Shown: positions 1 through 10,900 of the stretch, one piece after another
Layout of the letters: every line of letters starts with the position of its first letter
Position numbering within the stretch: position 1 is the first letter of the stretch
Source of the DNA: Streptomyces longisporoflavus
GTDB taxonomy: Bacteria; Actinomycetota; Actinomycetes; Streptomycetales; Streptomycetaceae
Assembly (NCBI RefSeq): GCF_014649775.1
Contig: NZ_BMTR01000039.1
Coordinates: forward strand, 1 to 48,691
DNA: 48,691 bases
Reading direction: 5' to 3'
Notes under the pieces: model-generated
Seen by the model: the letters and a program-made list of their open reading frames with translations, nothing else
Databases searched by the model: none
What the model was told of the DNA's origin: nothing
Program-made: the position numbers and the translations under genes

Positions 1-1695
1 ACACTCATCCAGTACGGCATCCAGGGCATCGGCGAACACCGGGTACTGGTCGGCCAGTTCACGGCCCATTCCGAGCCGCTGCGAACCCTGGCCGGAGAAC
101 AGGAAGCCCAGCAGGCCGGGGACGACGGTGCCCGTCGCCACGCCCGGCGCCTGCTTGCCCTCGGCGAGCGCGGTGAGGGCGGTCAGCCGGGTGTCCTCGT
201 CCTCCGCGATGACGACCGCGCGCTGTTCGAGTGACGCCCGCGTTGTCGCGAGGGAAAAGCCGATATCCCTGGGGTCCAGGCCGATGATGCCGGAGATCAG
301 TCGCGCCGCCTGGTCGCTCAGGGCCTCGGCGCTCCGTGCCGACAGGACCCACGGCACCGGTCCTGCCGCGGCGGACGCCACCGACGGGGTCGAATCCTCG
401 AACTCCGGGGCCTGCTCGATGATGGTGTGCGCGTTTGTGCCGCTCACGCCGAACGACGAGATGCCGGCCCGCCAGGGCTGCCCCGTCCGCGGCCACGCGC
501 GGGTCTCCGTCAGGAGTTCCACCGCACCGGCCGACCAGTCGACGTGCGTGGACGGTTCGGTGACGTGCAGCGTCTTGGGCAAGACGCCGTGCCGCATCGC
601 CATGACCATCTTGATGACGCCGGCGACACCAGCGGCGGCCTGGGTGTGGCCGATGTTGGATTTGATCGAGCCGAGCCACAGCGGCCGCTCGGCGGGGCGG
701 TCCTGGCCGTAGGTGGCGAGGAGCGCCTGCGCCTCGATGGGGTCGCCCAGTCTGGTGCCGGTGCCGTGGGCCTCCATGGCGTCCACGTCGGCCGGGGTCA
801 GGCCGGCGCTCGCCAGGGCCTGGCGGATGACGCGCTGCTGGGAGGGGCCGTTGGGCGCGGTCAGGCCGTTGGACGCCCCGTCCTGGTTGACGGCGGAACC
901 GCGTACGACCGCGAGGACCTGGTGGCCGTGCCGCCGCGCGTCGGACAGGCGCTCCACCAGGAGCATGCCGACGCCCTCGCCCCAGCCGGTACCGTCGGCG
1001 CTGTCGGAGAACGCCTTGCAGCGGCCGTCGGGGGCGAGGCCGCGCTGCCGGCTGAACTCGATGAAGGAGCCCGGCGTGGACATCACCGTCACGCCGCCGA
1101 CCAGCGCGAGTTCGCATTCGCCCTGGTGCAGGGCCTGGGTCGCCAGGTGCAGGGCGACCAGCGAGGACGAGCACGCCGTGTCGACCGTCACGGCGGGGCC
1201 TTCGAGGCCGAAGGTGTAGGACAGGCGACCGGAGATGACGCTCGCCGAGATGCCGGTGCCCGCGTATCCCTCGACCTCTTCCCGCGCGGCCATCAGCAGG
1301 GCCCCGTAGTCCTGGCCGTTGGTGCCGACGAACACGCCGGAGCGGCTGCCGCGCAGGGAGTTGGGGTCGATGCCCGCGCGCTCGAAGGCCTCCCAGGAGG
1401 TTTCCAGGAGCAGGCGCTGCTGCGGGTCCATCGCCGCGGCCTCGCGCGGGGAGATCCCGAAGAAGCCGGGGTCGAACTCCGTTGCTTCGTAGAGGAATCC
1501 GCCTTCGCGGGCGTAGGTGGTGCCGGTGTGGTCGGGGTCCGCGTCGTACAGGGACTGCAGGTCCCAGCCGCGGTCGGTGGGGAATCCGGCCACCGCGTCG
1601 GCGCCGGACTCGACAAGACGCCACAGGTCCTCGGGCGACGTGATCCCGCCGGGGAAGCGGCAGCTCATGCCGACGATGGCGATCGGCTCGCTGTC
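1..1695 (-). other. PKS module 7 (KS-AT..., incomplete)
   Basis: The KS has an intact Cys-His-His set (Cys206, then the EAHGTGT and NIGH histidines). The AT is cut about 20 residues after its SGQGSQ motif. The first 60 bases of the window match the equivalent AT stretch of module 4 (around 14780-14840). Reductive domains of this module cannot be seen. Confidence 0.85.
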
Positions 1696-1788
1696 CTTCT
1701 CCTCGACCTCGCGGAGACGTTGCTTGGTCTGCCGCAGGTCGGCGGTCAGGCGCTTCAGGTAGTCGAGGACCTTGTCGTCGGTCGACAT
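1..1788 (-). CDS. Type I modular polyketide synthase, N-terminal part (module 7; runs off the left edge)
   Basis: Third PKS gene of the assembly line; only its first 596 codons are in the window and no stop is reached. The ATG at 1786-1788 follows an AGAGGGG ribosome site and opens the usual N-terminal docking helix (residues 1-32, MSTDDKVLDYLKRL...), which should accept the chain from the C-terminus of the PKS encoded at 1907-21175. A complete ketosynthase follows: EPIAIVGMSCRFPGG near residue 34, Cys206 in DTACSSS, then EAHGTGT and SNIGHTQ. The KS-AT linker comes next, and the AT begins with the GFLFSGQGSQRLGMGR motif before the window ends. That AT start nearly matches the malonyl-type ATs of modules 3-5, so malonyl-CoA is the likely extender, but the GHSxGE and HAFH motifs lie outside. 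It lies 118 nt downstream of the preceding PKS gene on the same strand. Confidence 0.96.
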   Translation of the reverse strand, partial: MSTDDKVLDYLKRLTADLRQTKQRLREVEEKDSEPIAIVGMSCRFPGGITSPEDLWRLVESGADAVAGFPTDRGWDLQSLYDADPDHTGTTYAREGGFLYEATEFDPGFFGISPREAAAMDPQQRLLLETSWEAFERAGIDPNSLRGSRSGVFVGTNGQDYGALLMAAREEVEGYAGTGISASVISGRLSYTFGLEGPAVTVDTACSSSLVALHLATQALHQGECELALVGGVTVMSTPGSFIEFSRQRGLAPDGRCKAFSDSADGTGWGEGVGMLLVERLSDARRHGHQVLAVVRGSAVNQDGASNGLTAPNGPSQQRVIRQALASAGLTPADVDAMEAHGTGTRLGDPIEAQALLATYGQDRPAERPLWLGSIKSNIGHTQAAAGVAGVIKMVMAMRHGVLPKTLHVTEPSTHVDWSAGAVELLTETRAWPRTGQPWRAGISSFGVSGTNAHTIIEQAPEFEDSTPSVASAAAGPVPWVLSARSAEALSDQAARLISGIIGLDPRDIGFSLATTRASLEQRAVVIAEDEDTRLTALTALAEGKQAPGVATGTVVPGLLGFLFSGQGSQRLGMGRELADQYPVFADALDAVLDEC

Positions 1789-1869
1789 GTGCTTGTTACC
1801 CCTCTGGGTGAGAGTCCGTGCCCGTGGTGACGGGAGTCCGTACCGGCTGGTCAGGGTGGTGGGGTCGCA

Positions 1870-1892
1870 CTCCCGCCGATCAGGGGCGGGAG
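1870..1892 (-). other. Stem-loop in the gap between two PKS genes
   Basis: CTCCCGCC (1870-1877) and GGCGGGAG (1885-1892) form a perfect 8-bp stem with a 7-nt loop, 15 nt after the stop codon of the upstream PKS. There is no T-run after it on the minus strand. It could be a processing or stability element, or a weak attenuator, within the polycistronic PKS transcript. Function is inferred only from position. Confidence 0.35.
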
Positions 1893-1906
1893 CACGTTTC
1901 CGCTGG

Positions 1907-4900
1907 TCAGGACTTTCCGAGTTCCTCGTCGATGATGTCGAAGACGTCGTCGAGGGTCGCCGAGGTCAGATCGTCCGTCGGGGCCTCGGGTTCGCTCTCG
2001 TCCCAGGTGGACAGGAGCGAGCGGAGCCGCAGCCGGATGTCTCCGGCCAGGGCGTCGTCCGGGTCGAGTTTGGAGATGGTGACCGTGAGCTTGTTCAGTT
2101 CGCCGAGCACCTCGGCGGCGGGTGAGTTGTCGCCGGTGAGCACCGTGGTGCGCAGGTGGGCCGCGAGTGCCGCCGGGTTGGGGTGGTCGAAGACCAGGGT
2201 GGCGGGCAGGCGTGAGTCGACTTCGGCGTCGAGCCTGTTGCGCAGTTCCACGGCGGTGAGTGAGTCGAAGCCGAGCTCCTTGAAGGCCCGTTCCGCCTCG
2301 ACCGCCTCCGTTCCCGGGAAGCCGAGCACGGCCGCGGTGTGGGTGCGGACGAGCTGCACCAGGGCGCGGTCCTGCTCGGCCTCGGTGAGGCCGGCGAGTC
2401 GTTGGGCGAGCGGGACCGCGGTGGTGCCGCCGTCGCCGGAGCGTGCCGCTCGGCGGGTGGGTGTGGGTACCAGGCCGCGCAGGAGTGGCCGCACCTGTCC
2501 GGGGTCGGCCCGCAGCGCGGTGAGGTCGAGGGCGGCGGGTACCGCGGTGGCGGTGCCGGTGGTCTGTGCCGCGTCGAACAGTGCCATGCCGGTCTCGTTG
2601 GACAGCGGGGTCATGCCGCCTCTGGCCATCCGCTGTACGTCGGCGTCGTCGAGGTGGCCGGTGATGCCGCTTGCCTCGGCCCACAGGCCCCACGCGAGGG
2701 AGGTCGCGGGCAGGCCCCGCGCGTGGCGGTGCTGGGCGAGCGCGTCGAGGAAGGCGTTGGCGGCCGCGTAGTTGCCCTGACCGGGGCCGCCGAACACGCC
2801 GGCGGCCGCGGAGAACAGTACGAACGCCGTCAGGTCGTGCTCCTTGGTCAGCTCGTGCAGGTGCAGTGCGGCGTCGGCCTTGGGTGCGAACACCGTGTCG
2901 ATGTGCCGCGGGGTCAGGGACTCGATGACGCTGTCGTCGAGGGCGCCCGCCGTGTGGACGACGGCGGTCACGGGGTGCTCGGCGAGGAGCGCGGCGAGCG
3001 CGGCGCGGTCGCTGACGTCGCAGGCGGCGACGGTGACGCGGGCGCCGAGTCCGGCGAGTTCGCGGCGCAGTTCGTCCGCGCCCGGGGTGGCCGGGCCGCG
3101 CCTGCCGGTCAGGACGAGGTCCCGTACGCCGTGGCGGGTGACGAGGTGGCGTGCGGTCATGCCGCCGAGTACGCCGAGGCCGCCGGTGACGAGCACGGTG
3201 CTCTCGGGGGTGAACGCCGGCTGCCGGGGGGCGTCGGCGGGGGCGGCGAGCCGCGCGAGCCTGGCCACCGTGGCGGTGCCGTTCCTGATGACGACCTGCG
3301 GTTCTCCGGTCGCCACGGCGGCGGGCAGCCTGCGCGGCGACTTCTCGTCGCCGTCCACGTCGACCAGGACGAACCGCCCCGGGTGCTCCGACTGCGCCGA
3401 GCGCACCAGGCCCCACGCGGGGGCGCGTACCAGGTCGGGTACGCCGTCGTCGGGGCCCGCAGGTACCGCCCCGTTGGTGACGAGGATGAGCCGTGACGCG
3501 GTGAACCGGTCGTCCGCGAGCCACTTCTGGAGCAGGTCCAGGGTGTGGTGTGCCGCCTCGCGCGGGGTCGTCGCGCCCTCGCCGGGTGTCACGGCCACGC
3601 ACCGCGGTACGGGCAGGCCCGCGTCGGCGGCGGCGAGGAGCGCGGCCAGGTCGGCGTGCTCGTCCACGGGTTCGCCCGCCGTGGTGAGCGCGTGGGCCAG
3701 GCGTGCGGTGTCGCCGCCGATGACGGCCCAGGTGCCGGTCTCGGGAGCGGCGTCGGGCATCGGTGCCCACGTGACCTCGAAGAGCGCGTCGCGGTGGGCG
3801 GAGCGCGCGGCGTCGAGCTGGTCGGCGGAGAGGGGGCGCAGGCTCAGTTCGTCGACGGCGGCGACCGGCTCGCCGGAGCTGTCGGCGACGAGTACGGCCA
3901 CGGTGTCCACGCCGACCGGTGTCAGCCGGACCCGCAGGGACGTCGCCCCGGTCGCGAGGAGCCGCACCCCGGTCCACGAGAACGGCAGCAGCCCCTGCGA
4001 GCTCGTCGCGAGCCCGGTGGCGTGCAGCGCGGCGTCCAGGAGAGCGGGGTGCAGGCCGAAGCCGGTGTCGGTGAGGTCGTCGGGGAGGGTTACTTCGGCG
4101 AACACCTCGTCGCCCTTGCGCCAGGCGGCGCGCAGTCCCTGGAAGGCGGGGCCGTGGTCGAGGCCGGACGCGGTGACGCTGGCGTAGTGCTGTTCCAGGT
4201 CCACCGGTTCGGCTTCGCTGGGGGGCCAGGCCACGAGGTCGCCGGTGACGGGGGCCGGCTGGGGGGTCAGGGTGCCGGTGGCGTGGCGGGTCCAGTCCCC
4301 GCCCTCGTCACCGCGGGAGTCCACGGTGAACGCCCGCCCGCCGGACGCGTCGGGGCCGTCGAGGCTGAGCCGTATCTGGACGCCGTCCCGTTCGGGCAGC
4401 ACCAGGGGCGCTTCGAGGACCAGGTCGTCCAGACAGGCGCAGCCGACGTGGTCTCCGGCGCGCAGCGCGAGGTCGACGTAGGCGGCGCCGGGGAGCACCG
4501 CGGTGTCCAGGACGCGGTAGTCGGTGAGCCAGGGGTGGGTGCGCGGGGACAGTCTGCCGCTGAACACCAGGGCCTCGGAGTCGGCGAGTTCGGTGACGGC
4601 GGCGAGCAGGGGGTGGTCCACCCGGCCGAGGCCCGCCGAGGTCACGTCGCCGGAGGCGGTGTGCGTCGTGGTGGGCCAGAAGCGCCGGCGCTGGAAGGGG
4701 TAGGTGGGCAGGTCCACGTGCCGGGCCTCGGGCAGCGGCCAGTCCACCCGGCCGCCGCGTACGAACAGTCGGCTCGCCGAGTTCAGGAGCCGGTCCTTGC
4801 CGCCGTCACCGCGCCGCAGCGAGCCGACGACCAGGCCGTCGTTTCCGGTCAGTTCGCCGAGACCGGCCACCAGGACCGGGTGCGGGCTGACCTCGACGAA

Positions 4901-7900
4901 GGTGGTGAAGCCCGCCGCCACGAGGCCGACGACGGCGTCCGCGAACTCAACCGTCTGCCGCAGGCTGCGGTACCAGTACGAGGCGTCCAGTTCGCGGGTG
5001 TCCAGCCAGCCGCCGGCCAGCGGCGAGTAGTACGGCACGTCGCCGGAGCGCGGTGTGACGCCCGCGAGGCCTTCCAGGATGTCCGTCTCGACCTGTTCGA
5101 CGTGGTGGGAGTGCGGGGCGTAGTCCGCCTTGACCCGCCGCGCCCACACGCCCTGTTCGGCGCAGACGTCCATCAGCTCGTCCAGGGCGTCGATGTCGCC
5201 GGAGACGACGACGGAGGCGGGGCCGTTCACCACGCCGACGGTGAGCTGTCCGTCCCACCGGGTGAGGAGTTCGCGTACGTCGTCCACACCGAGCGCGAGC
5301 GAGACCATGCCGCCCCGGCCCGCCAGCGCGGTCAGGGCCTTGCTCCGCAGGACGGCGAGGCGGGCGGCGTCCGGCAGGGACAGGGCGCCCGCGACGCACG
5401 CCGCGGCGATCTCGCCCTGGGAGTGTCCCAGTACGGCGCTGGGTTCGACGCCCCAGGAGCGCCAGGTGGCGGCCAGGGACACCATCACCGCGAACAGGGC
5501 GGGCTGGACGACGTCGAGGCGTTCCATCAGGACGGGGTCCTGGATCGCGTCGATGAGCGACCAGTCGACGTGTTCACCCAGTGCCTCGGCGCACTCCTCC
5601 ATCCGCGTGCGGAACACCGGGGAGGAGTCGAGGAGTTCCAGGGCCATGCCGACCCACTGCGTGCCGTGGCCGGGGAAGACGAACACCGTGCCGGTGCCGC
5701 GGTTGTCGGCCGTGCCGGTCACGACGTCGGGTGCCTCGCGGCCTTCGGCGAGGGCGGTGAGGCCGGCGCGGAAGTCCTCGCGGTCCAGGCCCACCACGAC
5801 GGCCCGGTGGTCGAACACCGAGCGGGACCGCAGCGAGTGGGCGACGTCGGCGACCGTCACGGACCCGTCCCCGCGCCCGAAGTCGTCGCGGAGGCGCGAG
5901 GCCTGCTCCCGCAGGGCTTCGGCGGACCGCGCCGAGAGCACCCACGGCACGACGCCCGGTTCCGCGGGCGCGATGTCGGGGGACGCCGTTTCGGGGGCCT
6001 GTTCGATGATGGTGTGCGCGTTGGTCCCGCTGAATCCGAACGATGACACGCCGGCCCGCCGCGGGCGGTCGACGGAAGGCCACTCGCGCGGGTCGGTGAG
6101 CAGTTCCATCGCGCCCGCCGACCAGTCGACGTGCGTGGACGGCTCGGTGACGTGCAGCGTCTTGGGCAGGACACCGTGCCGCATCGCCATGACCATCTTG
6201 ATCACACCCGCGACACCGGCGGCGGCCTGCGTGTGACCGAGGTTCGACTTCACCGAGCCGAGCTGGAGCGGCCGGTCGGCGGGTCGGTCCTGGCCGTAGG
6301 TGGCGAGCAGTGCCTGGGCCTCGATCGGGTCGCCGAGGGTGGTGCCGGTGCCGTGCGCCTCGACGGCGTCCACATCGGAGGGCGTGAGGCCCGCACTGGC
6401 GAGTGCCTGGCGGATGACGCGCTGCTGGGAGGGGCCGTTGGGGGCGGTCAGGCCGTTGGACGCGCCGTCCTGGTTGACGGCGGAGCCCCGTACGACCGCA
6501 AGGACCTGGTGGCCGTTGCGGCGGGCGTCGGAGAGGCGCTCGACGATCAGCATGCCGATGCCCTCGCCCCAGCCGGTGCCGTCCGCGCTGTCGGAGAACG
6601 CCTTGCAGCGGCCGTCCACGGACAGTCCGCGCTGCCGGCTGAACTCGATGAACGCGCCCGGCGTCGACATCACCGTCACACCGCCCGTGAGGGCCAGTTC
6701 GCACTCGCCGGAGCGCAGGGCCTGCACCGCGAGATGCAGGGCGACCAGCGACGACGAGCACGCCGTGTCCACGGTCACCGCGGGACCTTCGAGGCCGAAC
6801 GTGTACGACAGGCGGCCGGACATGACGCTCGCCGCGCTGCCCGTGGCCACGTGCCCGCCCACGTCCTCCACGGCATCGCCGAGTACCAGGCCGTAGTCCT
6901 GCACGTTGGAGCCGACGAACACGCCGACGCGCTCGCCGCGGACCGCGTCCGGATCGATGCCGGCCCGCTCGAAGGCCTCCCAGGAGGTCTCCAGGAGCAG
7001 CCGCTGCTGCGGGTCCATTGCCAGCGCCTCACGGGGTGAGGTTCCGAAGAAGGTCGCGTCGAAGTCCGCCACGCGGTCGAGGAAGGCACCTCTGCGTGAG
7101 TACGTCGTGCCGATGCCCGCGGGGTCCGGGTCGTACAGGGCCTCGATGTCCCAGCCGCGGTCGGTCGGGAACTCCGACACCGCGTCCCCGCCCGACATGA
7201 GCACCTGCCACAGGTCCTCCGGGCTCCTCACGCCGCCGGGGTAGCGGCACGCCATCGCCACGATCGCGATCGGCTCGTCGGACGCGGCCGACGGCGCGGC
7301 GGCCGGTGCCAGGGGTGTTTCGCCGTGCGGTTCCACGACGGCCGACAGCAGGTGGTCGGCGAGCGCCGCGGGGGTGGGGTAGTCGAAGACCGCGGTCGCG
7401 GGCAGGGTGAGGCCGGTCGCGGCCGTCAGCGCGTTGCGCAGTTCCACGGCGGTCAGCGAGTCGAAGCCGAGGTCGCGGAAGGCCCGTTCTGCGTCGACGG
7501 CACCGGCCGTAATGTGCCCCAGGACTTCGGCCGCCTGAGCCACCACCAGAGTACGCACCAGTTCGCCCTGCTTGGCCGCGTCGAGGCCGGTGAGCCGGGC
7601 CCGCAGCCGCGCCCCCTCCGTGTCGGAGCCGTCCGCTTCGGCGGGCCCGTCGGGACCGTCGTCCCGGCTCGCGACGGCGTCACGGGCTTCGGGCAGGTCG
7701 GCGAGGAGCGGGCTGGGCCTGGCGATGGTGAACGCGGGCGCGAACCTCTCCCAGTCGACGTCCGCCACGACGGTGCTCGCCGTGCCGGCGCCGACCGCGT
7801 CGGCGAGGGCGCCCACCGCGAGCTCGGGCGGCAGGGTCAGGAGCCCGCGCCGCGAGAGCTGCCGCTGTGCCTCGTCGTCGGCCATGCCGCCGCCGCCCCA

Positions 7901-10900
7901 GGGACCCCAGGCCACGGCTGTGCCGGGCAGTCCGCGGGCGGTGCGGTGCTCGGCGAGCGCGTCGAGGTAGGCGTTGGCCGCGCTGTAGCCGACCTGGCCG
8001 CCGCTCCCCCAGATGCCGGCGATGGAGGAGTAGCACAGGAAGGCGTCGAGCGGTGTGTCCGCGAGCAGTTCGTGCAGGTGCGCGGCGCCCGCGACCTTGG
8101 CGCCGACCACGTCCGCGAAGCGTGCGAGGCCGGTCTCCTGGACGGGGGTGCTGTCGTTGAGTCCGGCGGTGTGCACGACGGCCGAGACCCGGTCCCCGGC
8201 GGCGGCGAGGCCGTCGAGGAGCGCGGCCAGCGCTTCCCGGTCGGCGATGTCGACGGCGGCGACCGTGACGCGGGCGCCCAGCTGGGTGAGCTCGGCTTCC
8301 AACTCCGCGGCGCCGTCGGCCGCACCACCCCGGCGGCTCACCAGCACGACGTGCTCGGCGCCGTGCGCGGCCGACCAGCGCGCGGCCCGTGCGCCGAGGG
8401 CGCCGAGACCGCCGGTCACCAGGACGGTGCCGCGCGGCGTCCATCGCGATCCGGAGCCGGTCCGGTCGGCCCTGCGGAGCCGGCGCGTGAACACTCCGGT
8501 CCCGCGTACGGCGACCTGGTCCTCCGCCCCGCCGAGGAGCCCGCACAGCCGTGCGGCCACCCGCTCGTCCACCGTCTCCGGCAGATCGGCCAACCCGCCC
8601 CAGCGCGTGGGGTGTTCGAGCGCCGCGGCCCGGCCGAGGCCCCACACCATCGACTGCGCGAAGCCCGTGACGGTGTCGTCCGCGACCGCGGCCACCGCAC
8701 CGGAGGTGACACACCACAGCGGCGCCTGTACGTCGGTGTCGCCGAGCGCCTGCACCAGCGCGAGGGTGGCTGCCACCCCGTTCGGCACCGCGGGGTGGTC
8801 TGCGTGCGGCGACTCGTCGAACGCAAGGAGCGACAGGACCCCGCCGATCTCCTCGTCCCGCGCGAGGGCCTGGCCGAGGGCTGTGCGCAGCGCGTCGGCG
8901 AGCCCCGCCCGATCCGTTCCTTCGACCTCGACCACGGCGAGCGCGAGGCCGCTGCCGGCCAGCAGTTCACTCACCGCGCGGGCCCGCTCGTCACCGGCGA
9001 ACGCCACGGCCAGCCAGGTGCCCGCGGGAGGTGTCGTCGCCGGAATCCCGACGGGCCTCCAGCCGACGGTGTAACGCCACTGGTCCAGCGTCGACTTCTC
9101 GTGGCTCCGGCGCCGCCACGACGTCAGGAGCGGCAGCACGGCGCGGAGCGAGTCGGTCGCCCCGTCATCGGTGATGCCCAGGGACGCCGCGAGCGCGGTC
9201 GCCTCCTCGCTCTCCACCGCGGCCCAGAACCGCGCCTCGTCCGCGTTCGGCGCGGCCTCGGCGACGGAGGCTGGGGCGTCCATCCAGTAGCGCCGGTGCT
9301 GGAAGGCGTAGGTCGGCAGGTCCACCCGCCGGGCGCCACTGCCCGCGAAGTACGCGGCCCAGTCGACCGCCACGCCCCGCGTGTGCAGGGCGGCGACCGC
9401 CGTCACGAGCGCGGCCTCCTCGGGCCGCTCAGCGCGCAGCGCGGGCAGGAACACCGCGTCGGGCGCACAGCCCAGCCCCAGCGCGGCCAGGGTGCCACCG
9501 GGGCCGACCTCGACGAACGTGGTCACGCCCTCGTCCGTGAGTGTGCCGACGGCGTCGGCGAAGCGGACGGAGTCGCGTACGTGCCGCACCCAGTAGTCGG
9601 GGGAGGTGAGTTCGTCGGCGGTGGCTCGGGTGCCGGTCAGCGTCGAGACGATCGGGATGGCGGGTGCCTCGTAGGACACCCCTTCAAGTACCCGGCGGAA
9701 GTCGTCGAGGATCGGGTCCATCAGCGGCGAGTGGAAGGCGTGACTGACCCGGAGTCGGGACGTCTTCCGGCCCGCCGCACGCCACTTCTCCGCGACCGCC
9801 TCGACATCGGCGGCTACACCGGAGATGACCACCGAGGTGGGTCCGTTGACCGCCGCGATGCCGACCGTCTCCGACAGGTCCGGGGCGATCTCCGCCTCCG
9901 ACGCTTGCACCGCCACCATCGCACCACCCGCAGGCAGCACCTGCATCAGCGCACCCCGCGCGGACACCACCTTCACCGCGTCCGCCAGCGACCAGACACC
10001 CGCCACATGCGCCGCCGCCAGCTCACCGATCGAGTGACCCGCCAGCATGTCGGGGCGCACACCCCAGCTCTGGAGAAGACGGAACAGAGCGACCTCGACG
10101 GCGAACAACGCGGGCTGTGTCACCCCCGTCTCGTTCAGCGCGTCGGCGTCCTCGCCGAACAGCACCTCACGCACGCGCGGATCACACTCGTCCAGTACGG
10201 CGTCAAGGGCATCCGCGAACACCCCGTAACGCTCGGCCAGTTCACGACCCATGCCCAGCCGCTGCGAACCCTGGCCCGAGAACAGGAAGCCGAGTCGTCC
10301 GGGTTCGCCGGCGACCGCGCTGACCACGGCGCCGTTTGTCCGGCCCTCGGCCACTGCCGTCAGGGCCGCAAGGAACTCCGATCGGTCGGCGGCGACCACC
10401 ACCGCACGGTGGTCCAGCGCTGTCCGCGAGGTCGCGAGCGAGTAGCCGACGTCAAGGGGCTCGTGCTCGTCCACGAGGGACAGCAGGCGCTCGGCCTGTC
10501 CCCGAAGGGCACCCTCGTCGCCCGCCGAAAGCACCCAGGGCACCAAGCCGCCACGCACCCGCTGGGAAGCCTCTTCCGGCTCGACGCCGGGGGTTCGCAG
10601 GGCATCGGTGGCTTCCGGGGCCTGCTCGATGATGGTGTGCGCGTTAGTTCCGCTGAAACCGAACGACGACACACCCGCACGCCACGGCCGGTCCCCGACC
10701 GGCCACTCACGCTCCTCCGACAACAACTCCACCGCACCCGCCGACCAGTCCACGTGCGGCGACGGCTCATCGGCGTGCAAAGTGCGCGGCAGCACACCGT
10801 GCCGCATCGCCATCACCATCTTGATCACACCCGCCACACCGGCGGCGGCCTGCGTGTGACCGATGTTCGACTTCACCGAACCGAGCAACAGCGGCCGGTC

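Noticed and set aside
1851..3977. 708-codon minus-strand frame overlapping the end of the four-module PKS
   Set aside because: It is another reading frame of the same PKS DNA, very Arg-rich, with no motifs.
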